From Chryseobacterium nepalense (GTDB taxonomy: Bacteria > Bacteroidota > Bacteroidia > Flavobacteriales > Weeksellaceae), in contig NZ_CP096203.1 in assembly GCF_023195755.1 (NCBI RefSeq), positions 3,782,001 through 3,846,000 of the forward strand: a stretch of DNA of 64,000 nucleotides, given 5' to 3'. The position numbers and the translations under genes were made by a program. Positions 19,899-28,531 of the stretch are shown here, piece after piece (the first letter of the stretch is position 1; every line of letters starts with the position of its first letter). The notes beneath the pieces were generated by a model. That model did not search any database, had not been told where the DNA came from, and saw nothing but the letters and a program-made list of their open reading frames with translations.

Positions 19899-20540
19899 AT
19901 GAAAATATATGTAGTAAGCGGTCTTGGCGCAGATTTTAAAGTACTTGAAAAAATACAGTTCCCAAAACACCATGAAGTTGTTTTTATCGACTGGCTGATT
20001 CCGGACCAGAATGAAGAATTCTTACATTATGTACAGAGAATGGCAGAGAAAATTGATGACTCGGAGCCATTTTACCTCTTGGGATATTCCTTTGGCGGAA
20101 TTCTGGTTCAGGAAATAAATAAGCTGAAGCCTGCGAAAAAAGTAGTTATTTTGGGGAGTATCAGGTCAGATAAGGAAAAATCAGTTCTAATTAAAACCGG
20201 GCAGGTTACCAGAATCCCAAAGCTTTTACCTGTAAGGTTTTTCAATGAAAAGACAACGAATATCTATTCTATGTTCAGAAAGTTTTTTGATCCTAAAAAT
20301 CCAAGAATTTTACAATATTTTCAGGTGAGAGATCCTTATTATCTGAAATGGTCTATTGAAAAAATATCCGACTGGAAATTTGAAGAAAACCCGGATGTCA
20401 TACAAATTCTCGGAGATAAAGACATCGTCTTCCCGATTAAAAACTGCAGACCGGATTATATTATTAAAGGAGGAACTCATTTGTTTCCCGCAACAAAATC
20501 AAAAGAAGTTTCCGGGATATTAAAGGGGGTGTTTGATTAA
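19899..20540 (+). CDS. Alpha/beta hydrolase, 213 aa
   Basis: This is a small alpha/beta-hydrolase-fold protein. GLGADFKVLEK near the start supplies the oxyanion region. LLGYSFGGIL contains the nucleophile elbow G-Y-S-F-G. QILGDKDIVFPI supplies the acid residue and GGTHLFPA the catalytic His. No signal peptide is present, so it is cytoplasmic. The substrate cannot be inferred. It stands between an exported protein and the ammonium transporter without obvious operon linkage. Confidence 0.8.
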   Translation: MKIYVVSGLGADFKVLEKIQFPKHHEVVFIDWLIPDQNEEFLHYVQRMAEKIDDSEPFYLLGYSFGGILVQEINKLKPAKKVVILGSIRSDKEKSVLIKTGQVTRIPKLLPVRFFNEKTTNIYSMFRKFFDPKNPRILQYFQVRDPYYLKWSIEKISDWKFEENPDVIQILGDKDIVFPIKNCRPDYIIKGGTHLFPATKSKEVSGILKGVFD

Positions 20541-20598
20541 ATTTTGCATTTAAAATTATTTTATGTTATTTTTTTTAGGGGTTGTGAGGTTTTTTTAG

Positions 20599-20627
20599 TT
20601 GTTTTTAAAAATTTATGTTTATTTTTG
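20599..20627 (+). promoter_or_regulatory. Bacteroidetes-type promoter (amt)
   Basis: TTG at 20599-20601, an 18-bp spacer and TATTTTTG at 20620-20627, 22 bp before the ammonium transporter start. Confidence 0.7.
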
Positions 20628-20649
20628 AAGGGGTAAAACATAAATTGTT

Positions 20650-21993
20650 ATGACAGTTGGTTTAAAATGGATCGTTTCATTCTGTATCATTACTCTTGTT
20701 GCTGTAGGGGGACTATTCTGGAGTCCTATTTCAGACTTTCCGAATACCGGAGAATTTCTTGGTGAAGAAAATATTGTAGGGGCCGATGTCGCATGGATTC
20801 TTGCAGCTGCAGGACTTGTCTTGCTGATGACTCCCGGACTTTCGTTCTTTTATGGAGGAATGGTAGGTAAAAAAAATGTAATTTCTACGATGCTCCAGAG
20901 CTTTATCGCATTGGGAGTGATTTCTATTCTGTGGGTGGTTATTGGTTTTTCCTTATCTTTCGGAGATTCCATTGGCTTTACTTTAAATGGGGAACATTAC
21001 GGAATTATCGGTAATCCGCTGAGCTATCCTTTCTTCAGTAGAGTAGGGGTTCTTCCTCATAAATATATGGCATCTACCATCCCGTTTATCTTGTTTGCCT
21101 TATTTCAGATGAAATTTGCCGTAATTACACCTGCTTTGATTACAGGATCTTTTGCGGAAAGGGTACGTTTTATCTCTTATCTTTTATTTATGGTGCTTTT
21201 TAGCATCTTTATCTATACTCCGCTTTGTCATATGGTTTGGCATCCGGACGGGCTTCTCAATAAATATTTTGGTGTAAAAGATTTTGCAGGAGGAACAGTT
21301 GTTCATATGAGTGCGGGATTTGCAGCATTGGCCGGTGCTTTGGTAGTGGGAAACAGAAAAAGGCCGCATCATGAGCCTTCCAATATTTCCTATGTGATCC
21401 TGGGAACGGGAATGCTTTGGTTTGGATGGTTCGGATTTAATGCCGGTTCGGCACTTAGTGCCAATGCTACTGCAGCAACAGCATTCGGGACTACAACAAT
21501 TGCCTCTGCTTCTGCGATGATGACCTGGATTTTCTTCGACCGCATTAACAAAAGAAAAGTTTCTGCTTTAGGGGCATGTATCGGTGCAGTGGTCGGTCTG
21601 GTGGCAATTACTCCCGGATGTGGTTTTGTTTCGGTTTCGGAAAGTTTATTTATAGGATTTATTTCGGCAATTGTTTCTAATCTGATGATGAACTGGAAAG
21701 CACTAAAAAAAATAGACGACACACTGGATGTATTTGCCTGTCATGGTGTCGGTGGAATTATGGGAATGATTCTTACCGCAATTTTTGCTCATGGTGAAAA
21801 TGCCAGTCTTCTTCATGGCGGTCTGGAAGTTTTTGCACATCACATGGCGGCATTGCTTCTGGTTTCAGTATTTACGTTTTTCGGATCATTACTTTTATAT
21901 AAAATTACAAACAGCATTATTACACTGAGGGTTTCGGAGGAATCTGAAGATCTCGGATTAGATATTTCCCAGCACGAAGAAAGCCTGTGTTAG
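20650..21993 (+). CDS. amt: Ammonium transporter (Amt/MEP family), 447 aa
   Basis: This is a multi-spanning inner-membrane Amt protein that conducts ammonium for nitrogen assimilation. Signatures: WILAAAGLVLLMTPGLSFFY, GGTVVHMSAGFAALAGALVV (first pore His) and GWFGFNAGS, plus FACHGVGGIMGMILTA (second pore His). About eleven hydrophobic segments follow an N-terminal hydrophobic segment that may be a cleaved signal. No PII (glnK) gene is adjacent, unlike many bacteria, so any regulator is elsewhere. The C-terminal tail is acidic. Confidence 0.93.
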   Translation: MTVGLKWIVSFCIITLVAVGGLFWSPISDFPNTGEFLGEENIVGADVAWILAAAGLVLLMTPGLSFFYGGMVGKKNVISTMLQSFIALGVISILWVVIGFSLSFGDSIGFTLNGEHYGIIGNPLSYPFFSRVGVLPHKYMASTIPFILFALFQMKFAVITPALITGSFAERVRFISYLLFMVLFSIFIYTPLCHMVWHPDGLLNKYFGVKDFAGGTVVHMSAGFAALAGALVVGNRKRPHHEPSNISYVILGTGMLWFGWFGFNAGSALSANATAATAFGTTTIASASAMMTWIFFDRINKRKVSALGACIGAVVGLVAITPGCGFVSVSESLFIGFISAIVSNLMMNWKALKKIDDTLDVFACHGVGGIMGMILTAIFAHGENASLLHGGLEVFAHHMAALLLVSVFTFFGSLLLYKITNSIITLRVSEESEDLGLDISQHEESLC

Positions 21994-22124
21994 GAGTTTT
22001 AAACAGTGAATTGTCATCTTAAATAGTGAATGATTCCGGTAAATTTAAAATTGACTGCAAAGCAAATTGACCATTCACTATTGACATAAAAAGAATCTAC
22101 TAGTGTTCATATAGTTTTAATTAG

Positions 22125-22158
22125 AAAGCCGGAGCTGATTTTTCATCTCCGGCTTTTG
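22125..22158 (+). terminator. Rho-independent terminator
   Basis: AAAGCCGGAG and CTCCGGCTTT form a 10-bp perfect stem with a 12-base loop. Its T-run supplies the TTG of the following promoter. Confidence 0.8.
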
Positions 22159-22183
22159 CATTTGGATTTATCATGTATCTTTG
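22156..22183 (+). promoter_or_regulatory. Bacteroidetes-type promoter (serine dehydratase)
   Basis: TTG at 22156-22158, a 17-bp spacer and TATCTTTG at 22176-22183. It lies 26 bp before the chosen start and inside the longer open frame, which supports the internal ATG. Confidence 0.65.
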
Positions 22184-22209
22184 TGATAAAGAAAAAGGAG
22201 AATTTCTAT

Positions 22210-23628
22210 ATGGAATCAATATCGGTTTTTGAAATTATAAAAGTGGGAATTGGGCCGTCCAGTTCACATACAATGGGACCCTGGAATGCGGCCTCTGCAT
22301 TCATCAGAATTATAAAAAGAGAAAGATCAATTGCAGAAGTGAAAGAAGTTTTTCTTGAATTTTTCGGTTCCCTTGCCAAAACGGGGATCGGACACGGAAC
22401 TGATATTGCAGGGATGCTGGGATTAAGTGGTGAAGATTTTAAAACCATTGATACCACAAAAATTGATGAAAAAATAGAACAAATTAAAAGTTCGCAAAAA
22501 CTCAACCTCGGTGGTGAAAAAGAAATTCCTTTTATTTACGGGCATCATCTGGTATTAAATATGAAACAGTCGCTCGATTATCATCCGAATGGAATGATTT
22601 TTAAAGCAATTTTTGAGGACGGAACTGAATTAGTGCAGGATTTTTATTCTGTAGGAGGAGGTTTTATTATGAGCCAGGAGAAAAAATCTATTGAAAAACA
22701 TTGTATCCGTACCTTATATCCTTGCCATAAATCTTCGGATATTGTAAAATATTGTGAGAAACTTGGTCTTACCAGAATTTCAGATCTTATTTTAATGAAT
22801 GAAGAAAGCTGGAGATCTCAGGAAGAAACGAAAAAAGAAGCATTGTATATCTGGCAGCAGATCAAAGAATGTATTTATAAAGGTGTGAATAAGGAAGGTA
22901 TTCTTCCAGGCGGACTTAATGTTTCGCGTCGGGCTGCCGGAATTAATCGCAAGCTGCTGGGAGATAAAATCTATAAAAATAAAGATGAATGGTTTCAGCA
23001 GGTGGTAGATGCGGAAGAAAATTTCACCAACATCAATAAATGGATTTCATGTTTTGCATTGGCGGTAAATGAGGAAAATGCAAGCTTCGGAAGAATCATT
23101 ACGGCACCAACGAACGGGGCCAGCGGTGTAATTCCCGCGGTTTTAATGTATGCTCAGGCTTTTACACCTTTCACGAGTGAAGATGATATCATCCGGTTTT
23201 TGCTGGTGGCAGGAGAAATCGGTACTTTATTTAAGAAAAATGCGACTATTTCTGCTGCAATGGGAGGCTGTCAGGCAGAAGTTGGGGTTTCCTCGGCAAT
23301 GGCAGCGGCAGGACTTACCGAAATTCTCGGCGGCAGTGTAGGACAGGTTCTGATGGCTGCAGAAATCGCTATGGAACATCATTTGGGAATGACCTGCGAC
23401 CCGATTAAAGGATTGGTGCAGATTCCATGTATTGAAAGAAATACGATGGGCGCGATAAAGGCAATTACCGCAGCCAATATTGCTCTGGAAAGTGATCCGG
23501 CGAAAGCAAAGGTAAGTTTAGATCAAGTTATTCAAACCATGTGGGAAACCGCCCTTTCTATGAACGACCGTTTTAAGGAAACTTCCGAAGGTGGTTTGGC
23601 GATAGCTGTAAATGTAGCGGAATGTTAG
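22210..23628 (+). CDS. sdaA: L-serine ammonia-lyase (iron-sulfur type), 472 aa
   Basis: Single-chain L-serine dehydratase converting serine to pyruvate and ammonia with an oxygen-sensitive [4Fe-4S] cluster. Motifs: GPSSSHTMGPWNAA at the N-terminus, GHGTDIAGMLG, TAPTNGASGVIPAVLMY, MGGCQAEVGVSSAMAAAGL and HHLGMTCDPIKGLVQIPCIE, whose Cys residues match the cluster ligands. The start MESISVFEIIKVG fits the family, and the upstream residues of the longer frame overlap the promoter. It is monocistronic between terminators. Confidence 0.93.
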   Translation: MESISVFEIIKVGIGPSSSHTMGPWNAASAFIRIIKRERSIAEVKEVFLEFFGSLAKTGIGHGTDIAGMLGLSGEDFKTIDTTKIDEKIEQIKSSQKLNLGGEKEIPFIYGHHLVLNMKQSLDYHPNGMIFKAIFEDGTELVQDFYSVGGGFIMSQEKKSIEKHCIRTLYPCHKSSDIVKYCEKLGLTRISDLILMNEESWRSQEETKKEALYIWQQIKECIYKGVNKEGILPGGLNVSRRAAGINRKLLGDKIYKNKDEWFQQVVDAEENFTNINKWISCFALAVNEENASFGRIITAPTNGASGVIPAVLMYAQAFTPFTSEDDIIRFLLVAGEIGTLFKKNATISAAMGGCQAEVGVSSAMAAAGLTEILGGSVGQVLMAAEIAMEHHLGMTCDPIKGLVQIPCIERNTMGAIKAITAANIALESDPAKAKVSLDQVIQTMWETALSMNDRFKETSEGGLAIAVNVAEC

Positions 23629-23651
23629 GATTAGTTTAATTTATAAAGAAT

Positions 23652-23686
23652 AAAATCCTCGGAATGAAATATTTCTGAGGATTTTC
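23652..23686 (+). terminator. Rho-independent terminator
   Basis: AAAATCCTCGGAA and TTTCTGAGGATTTT form an imperfect stem. It lies between convergent genes and may serve both. Confidence 0.75.
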
Positions 23687-23830
23687 AATTAATATTGTAA
23701 TTTTCAGGGTTACAATACAAATAGAAACCTATAAGTTTCCAATCAATTTCACAGGTATATCTTTTATACTGCAACATCGCTTTAAATCTGATTTGTAGAA
23801 AAAGATCAGTCAAAGTTGTTTTAATTAAAA

Positions 23831-24676
23831 TTATTTATCTAAAATTCCCCTGATTTTGTTGGCATTTGAAATCAGTTCTCCCAGGTAATCATAATTTTCT
23901 TTTTCTAAAGCCGATTTAAATTTTCGCAGCTGCGAGATATGCTCATTAAGGACATCAAGAACATTTTCTTTATTTTGCCGAAAGATCGGAACCCACATTT
24001 CGGGGTGTGATTTTGCGAGTCGGACCGTACTGGAAAATCCCGAACTTGCCAGCTGGAAAATCGTTTCTTCCTCACGTTCTTTTTCCAGAACAGTATTAGC
24101 AAGTGCGTAAGAAGTGATATGGGAAATATGTGAAATATAAGCCGTGTGAACATCATGGTCTTTCGCGTCCATATAGATCAAATGCATATCAAGGCTTTCC
24201 ACAATTTTTTCTACGGTTTTCAGGGCATCTTCAGAAGATTCTTCCTTATTGCAGATGACTCCCGCTTTTCCGGCAAAACTTTCTGAAACAGCAGATTTCG
24301 GACCGCTGTTTTCCGTTCCCCACATCGGGTGAAAGGCAACAAATCTTGATCTTTTGGGATGGTTTTTTACAGCTTGTACAATTCCGGCTTTGGTAGACCC
24401 GGTATCCATGACAATCTGGTTTTCAGAAATAATATCGAGAATTTTTGGAAGAAGTTTCCTTGCAGCATCCACCGGAATCGCAAGAATGATGAGATCTGCA
24501 TTTCTGATTCCGTTTTCAAGATCAGCGTGGGCATCAATAATATGTAATTTCAATGCTTCATCCAGGTGGTTACTGCTGTTGTCAATTCCACAGATAAAGT
24601 CTGCTATTCCTTTTGATTTTAGTTTTAAGGCAATTGATCCGCCGATGAGACCTACTCCTACAATACTTATTTTCAT
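23831..24676 (-). CDS. tyrA: Prephenate dehydrogenase, 281 aa
   Basis: NAD(P)-dependent prephenate dehydrogenase of the tyrosine branch. An N-terminal Rossmann motif (GVGLIGGSIALKLK), FVAFHPMWGTENSGP with the catalytic His region, and HDVHTAYISHISHITSYALA are diagnostic. The length fits single-domain TyrA; no chorismate mutase or ACT domain is fused. A leader with three consecutive Tyr codons and a terminator-like hairpin lies directly upstream, consistent with attenuation by tyrosyl-tRNA level. Dehydrogenase rather than arogenate specificity is assumed. Confidence 0.9.
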   Translation of the reverse strand: MKISIVGVGLIGGSIALKLKSKGIADFICGIDNSSNHLDEALKLHIIDAHADLENGIRNADLIILAIPVDAARKLLPKILDIISENQIVMDTGSTKAGIVQAVKNHPKRSRFVAFHPMWGTENSGPKSAVSESFAGKAGVICNKEESSEDALKTVEKIVESLDMHLIYMDAKDHDVHTAYISHISHITSYALANTVLEKEREEETIFQLASSGFSSTVRLAKSHPEMWVPIFRQNKENVLDVLNEHISQLRKFKSALEKENYDYLGELISNANKIRGILDK

Positions 24677-24692
24677 CTTTTAAATTTTTTAA

Positions 24693-24722
24693 AATAAAAA
24701 ACCCCGTCAAAGGACGAGGTTA
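24693..24722 (-). terminator. Attenuator terminator before the prephenate dehydrogenase gene
   Basis: On the minus strand AACCTCGTC and GACGGGGTT pair over loop CTTT (9 bp, one G-U), followed by a T-run. It ends about 17-20 bases before the gene start, so it must be bypassed for expression. Confidence 0.75.
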
Positions 24723-24744
24723 TGTTTATCTATATAAGAAATCC

Positions 24745-24801
24745 TTATCCCAAAGCTGAGCTAAAAATTCCGTAATAATATGTTCCGATGTTTGTAATCA
24801 C
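24745..24801 (-). CDS. Putative tyrosine-rich leader peptide, 18 aa
   Basis: A GTG-initiated frame of 18 codons contains GTYYYGIF, with three consecutive Tyr codons and a nearby Phe, and stops 23 bases before the attenuator stem. A -7 element (TACCTTTG) lies at 24806-24813, so transcription would start at or very near the GTG, giving an almost leaderless leader peptide. Ribosome stalling at Tyr codons would prevent the downstream terminator forming. The role is inferred; the sequence pattern is seen directly. Confidence 0.6.
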   Translation of the reverse strand: MITNIGTYYYGIFSSALG

Positions 24802-24805
24802 AAGG

Positions 24806-24813
24806 CAAAGGTA
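24806..24813 (-). promoter_or_regulatory. Bacteroidetes -7 element for the tyrosine leader
   Basis: On the minus strand TACCTTTG matches TAnnTTTG. No TTG is seen at normal spacing. Confidence 0.5.
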
Positions 24814-24839
24814 ACAATTTTTTTAATTGAAATTAAAAA

Positions 24840-24941
24840 AGTGAATGGTGAATTTTACTTCGTAGTCAATTGTCAATTTATATGATGACAGCAAACTGAT
24901 TGACAATGAGCCTTAACTGCTTTTTATATTCACCATTCACT
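24840..24941. repeat. Long inverted repeat, 14-bp arms
   Basis: AGTGAATGGTGAAT (24840-24853) and ATTCACCATTCACT (24928-24941) are perfect inverted arms. The interior holds further ATTGTCAAT/ATTGACAAT pairs. Similar words occur at 22004-22086. It sits just 3' of the antiporter gene and may act as its terminator. Confidence 0.6.
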
Positions 24942-24945
24942 TTTA

Positions 24946-27228
24946 CTAAGGATTGCTGATGATCAACGTGGAAGGAATATCCGAAAGCCAGAGACTTTTA
25001 CTGTCAATCAGATTTTTCCAGCTTTTATTGCTGATCAGCATCAGGTCCTGAGAAGTGAGAAATTCTTTTTCAATTTTCTTCTCGTTATATAAAGTGATGT
25101 GATTGGGGGCTACCTGTTCAATACTCCTGATGAGTTCTTTTACTTCGATATTGCTCCGGATCTGTCCGGCAACATCAAGGATGATAATCTGGGAATTGTT
25201 ATTGTTGATGAGCCTTTTGGCATATTCAAGGAGATAAAAATCACTGAGATTAAATATCGGAACGAATACTTTATCTGCAGCGCTGAAATTTTTATCCACC
25301 ATAATACCTACGGGAATATTGGTTTTATCTAAGATCTGAAGGGTAAAATCGTCAAAAGGAGATGTGTTGAAGATGTTGCCTTTCCCTTTTACGGTATTAA
25401 GCAGCTTTTCGGGGTTAATGATCTTGGTAGTAAAACCTAAAAGCCTTCCCAATAAACTTCCTTCATACATTGATTTTCCCAACATAATGAGCAGGAGATC
25501 ATAATTTCCTTTGTTTGAAATGTGGGTAAGATCACTTTCAATGTCTGTAGAAGCTTTAAAAAGAGTCGTGATTTTCAGGCTGAGTTCCTGTGAGGTATCA
25601 ATGACATTTTTGAATTGTTCGTTTTCATATTCATTAATATCGTAAGCATGCATTTCGTTTACCGGGGCAATATTCATAGCGGTAATGCTTTTGTTGGCAT
25701 TCATTTTTTTTGTGAAATCATGCGCGAGCTTGAGGAGGGTACTCCCGGATTCAGGATTATCAAAAGAGAGTAAAACTCTATACTGGGCATCATCATCTGC
25801 TTTATTTTCATCATTTCCTTTTTTAGATTTGAAAATAAAATTGATAAAATCCAGTGCAGGTCCCGTCATAAAAGTGGTAAATAAGGCCATAATCACCATC
25901 ATGGCAAAAATTTCTGGACTTAAAACGCCAAGATCATATCCTATATTCAGGACAATTAATTCCATAAGGCCTCTCGTATTCATTAATGCTCCGATGGTTA
26001 GACTTTCTTTCCAGTTGATACCTAAAAATTTAGCCGTTAAAGTGCTGCCCGCAAATTTTCCTACAACAGCGGTTAGGATAATAAATCCTGCTGTAATCCA
26101 GAGGTGCCCGTCATTTAAAAGTCCTATCTGTGTACGGAGTCCGGTGAAAACGAAGAATAACGGAAGCAAAAGCACGAGAGCAACATCTTCTATTTTTTCG
26201 ATAAACATGGTTCGGAATTTAGTATTTTCAGGCATGATAGCACCAGCCATAAAAGCTCCGAACAATGCATGAATACCAATAACTTCAGTAGTATATGCTG
26301 AAAGAATTAAGGTTAAAAAAAAGATAGCGACCATCGGTTTGTTGATCGTATTTTTCCCAGCCTGAAGATCTCCGATTCTTTTTAAAAAAGGCCTCACGAT
26401 TTTTATCATAATAAATACGTAGGCGATTGCCATTAAAATTACATAAATCGAACTGGCGAAAGATCCTGCTTTTACAATCGCAATTACTGCTGCCAGGATA
26501 CACCAAGCTGTAATATCATCTGCTGCTGCACAGGTAATCACCACAGTTCCGAGCTTGGTTTTCTGAAGATTTCTTTCCTGAACGATCCTGGCTAGTACCG
26601 GAAATGCAGTAATACTCATGGCAATTGCAATAAATAGGGCAAATGAGGTAAACTGAATTCCATCAGGAGCAAATTCCCGGTAAATAAAATAAGACAGTCC
26701 TACTCCCAGCGCAAAAGGAATAATAATACTGGCATGACTGATCACTACGGCATCATGAGCCTTTTTTCTCAATACGCTTAGATCCAGTTCCATACCTACG
26801 ATATACATAAAAAGGATCAGCCCGATCTGGCTTAAAAACTGTAGATTTCCTAAGGATTCTTTAGGGAAAAGGAATGCGGAAAATTCGGGGAAATACATTC
26901 CTACAAGGGAGGGGCCTAAAACGATTCCTGCAATCATTTCACCGATTACGGACGGTTGCTTGATCTTGATGCAGATCCATCCGAAAAGCCTTGCGACAAG
27001 AATGATGGTAACGATCTGTGCCAATAACAGGGCTAAAGGATGATGGAGGTTTTCGAGAAAAGATTCGGTGAAACTTTCCCACATGGTAGAGCCTGTATTT
27101 TTGGACTGGGCTATATTTTCTCCGATTTCCAGTGTTTTTCCTTCAACAAAAAACCAGTATATCAGCATCGAAAAGAATGCAATTGTGCTTACGTAAAAAA
27201 TAATATTCCTATATTTTCCCAAATTCAT
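24946..27228 (-). CDS. Cation:proton antiporter (CPA2 family), 760 aa
   Basis: An N-terminal hydrophobic segment precedes a Na+/H+ exchanger domain of about 12 membrane spans (residues about 70-455), including KQPSVIGEMIAGIVLGPSL, the CAAADDITAWCIL motif with the conserved Asp pair, and MNTRGLMELIVLNIG. Residues about 475-760 form a cytoplasmic region with two stretches resembling universal-stress-protein domains (VLLSFDNPESGSTLLKLAHD; PVGIMVDKNFSAADKVFVPI), a common regulatory tail in Bacteroidetes. It exchanges Na+ or K+ for protons at the inner membrane; ion choice is unknown. A purine-rich AAGGAG lies before the start. Confidence 0.88.
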   Translation of the reverse strand: MNLGKYRNIIFYVSTIAFFSMLIYWFFVEGKTLEIGENIAQSKNTGSTMWESFTESFLENLHHPLALLLAQIVTIILVARLFGWICIKIKQPSVIGEMIAGIVLGPSLVGMYFPEFSAFLFPKESLGNLQFLSQIGLILFMYIVGMELDLSVLRKKAHDAVVISHASIIIPFALGVGLSYFIYREFAPDGIQFTSFALFIAIAMSITAFPVLARIVQERNLQKTKLGTVVITCAAADDITAWCILAAVIAIVKAGSFASSIYVILMAIAYVFIMIKIVRPFLKRIGDLQAGKNTINKPMVAIFFLTLILSAYTTEVIGIHALFGAFMAGAIMPENTKFRTMFIEKIEDVALVLLLPLFFVFTGLRTQIGLLNDGHLWITAGFIILTAVVGKFAGSTLTAKFLGINWKESLTIGALMNTRGLMELIVLNIGYDLGVLSPEIFAMMVIMALFTTFMTGPALDFINFIFKSKKGNDENKADDDAQYRVLLSFDNPESGSTLLKLAHDFTKKMNANKSITAMNIAPVNEMHAYDINEYENEQFKNVIDTSQELSLKITTLFKASTDIESDLTHISNKGNYDLLLIMLGKSMYEGSLLGRLLGFTTKIINPEKLLNTVKGKGNIFNTSPFDDFTLQILDKTNIPVGIMVDKNFSAADKVFVPIFNLSDFYLLEYAKRLINNNNSQIIILDVAGQIRSNIEVKELIRSIEQVAPNHITLYNEKKIEKEFLTSQDLMLISNKSWKNLIDSKSLWLSDIPSTLIISNP

Positions 27229-27328
27229 AATCTCCTTATTTTAAAACACAAATTTCTTAAGAATATAGTGATGATGTGTTATGTTTTTTTTTAAATGTAA
27301 TCAATGTTTCAAATAATGTAATGAAACC

Positions 27329-27718
27329 TTATCTGAAAGAATATCCCAGCCCGAGGCCTGTTTTCCACGCACCGTCCTGTGTTGCTGTTTTTGTATTATA
27401 ATATAGGGGAACCTGCAATGCAAATTTTTTGTAAATGAAGGTTAATCCTGCTCCCAGCGTAGGAATGATGGTGCTGTTTTTTGCTCCTTCCGACTTATCT
27501 TCTTTAATTCTGAGCGATGGAAGCATTCCAATCAATATTTTAATATCTTTATTTTTAAAGCTGATATTTGGGCCTGTAAAATTAATAAATGCTCCATGGT
27601 CTACATAGCCTGCAGTAACGATTCCGTCAAAAAATCCGGCTTTTATTCCGTAATTTTTTTCCTGAGAAAAACAGAATCCGGATACAATGATTGCTGCAGC
27701 ATAAAAAATTTTTTTCAT
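27329..27718 (-). CDS. Small outer-membrane-like hypothetical protein, 129 aa
   Basis: A signal peptide (about 1-19, ending CFSQ) is followed by short beta-rich segments and a C-terminal KTGLGLGYSFR ending in Phe-Arg, which resembles a small outer-membrane beta-barrel. A -7 element CAAAAGTA (reverse of TACTTTTG) at 27739-27746 suggests its own promoter 21 bp upstream. It follows a LytTR two-component pair on the same strand, but the promoter argues against simple co-transcription. No known family recognised. Confidence 0.68.
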   Translation of the reverse strand: MKKIFYAAAIIVSGFCFSQEKNYGIKAGFFDGIVTAGYVDHGAFINFTGPNISFKNKDIKILIGMLPSLRIKEDKSEGAKNSTIIPTLGAGLTFIYKKFALQVPLYYNTKTATQDGAWKTGLGLGYSFR

Positions 27719-27823
27719 ATGATAAATTTAATCAGCTGCAAAAGTACATCGGGGAAGCGTTTTAAATAATACAGATGTAATGAAGAGAGTAACTTCTGTA
27801 ATGAAATCTGTAATCTTTGAATT

Positions 27824-28531
27824 TTATTTTCCGAATCTATCCAGAAGGGCGTGCTTATAAGCTTCACCAATCTGCAGTTTTAAAAAACTGTCGTTTTCGG
27901 GAATAGTAGTAATAATTTCGTTGGTGGAAAAAACTTTAATGGAAGACAGTGCGACAATTTCTTTCTTGTTAACCTGTGCGAAATCCTTTGCAGGAAGCAT
28001 CTCCAGAAGGTTTTTATAGTTAAGGTTTTTCAGTACGATCGTTGTTCCGTCTCTGAGTGTAATGTCCTTGTCGCGACTGTCGATTTCCGAGGTCCTGATG
28101 TAGGCAATCTGATTGGTAAAGATGATGGTTTTGCCGATATTGGTATTCCATTCGATGAAATCTTTTTTTGTTGTATTTTGTACAAGTTTCCCGGCTTTTT
28201 CGAACGCCTGCGCGAGTCTTTCTCTTTTGATAGGCTTTCGCACATAATCCACAACATTCAGGTCAAAGGCTTCTGCTGCATACTCTTTGTAGGCTGTGGT
28301 AAAAATAATTTTTTTTGAATCCGGAATGTGTTCTGCTACCTGAAGACCATTCATTCCAGGCATTTCGATATCTAAAATACAGACATTACAATCAATATTT
28401 TCTATTTCATTTAAAAAGAGGTTAGGATCATTAAATGCCTTTACCACTTCTACGTTTTCAATCTGCTCACAAAGAAGTTTAAGATAGCTGATGGCTAATA
28501 ATTCATCATCAAGAATAACGCATTTTATCAT
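27824..28531 (-). CDS. LytTR-family response regulator, 235 aa
   Basis: The receiver domain (1-120) has the acidic pair D8/D9, phospho-acceptor D54 in CILDIEMPGMNG and the conserved Lys K99. The C-terminal LytTR DNA-binding domain covers about 130-235 (RTSEIDSRDKDITLRDG, LNYKNLLEMLP, FAQVNKKEIVALSSI). The start overlaps the kinase gene by 23 bp, so the pair is translationally coupled. The target genes are unknown; the small exported proteins nearby are candidates. Confidence 0.92.
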   Translation of the reverse strand: MIKCVILDDELLAISYLKLLCEQIENVEVVKAFNDPNLFLNEIENIDCNVCILDIEMPGMNGLQVAEHIPDSKKIIFTTAYKEYAAEAFDLNVVDYVRKPIKRERLAQAFEKAGKLVQNTTKKDFIEWNTNIGKTIIFTNQIAYIRTSEIDSRDKDITLRDGTTIVLKNLNYKNLLEMLPAKDFAQVNKKEIVALSSIKVFSTNEIITTIPENDSFLKLQIGEAYKHALLDRFGK

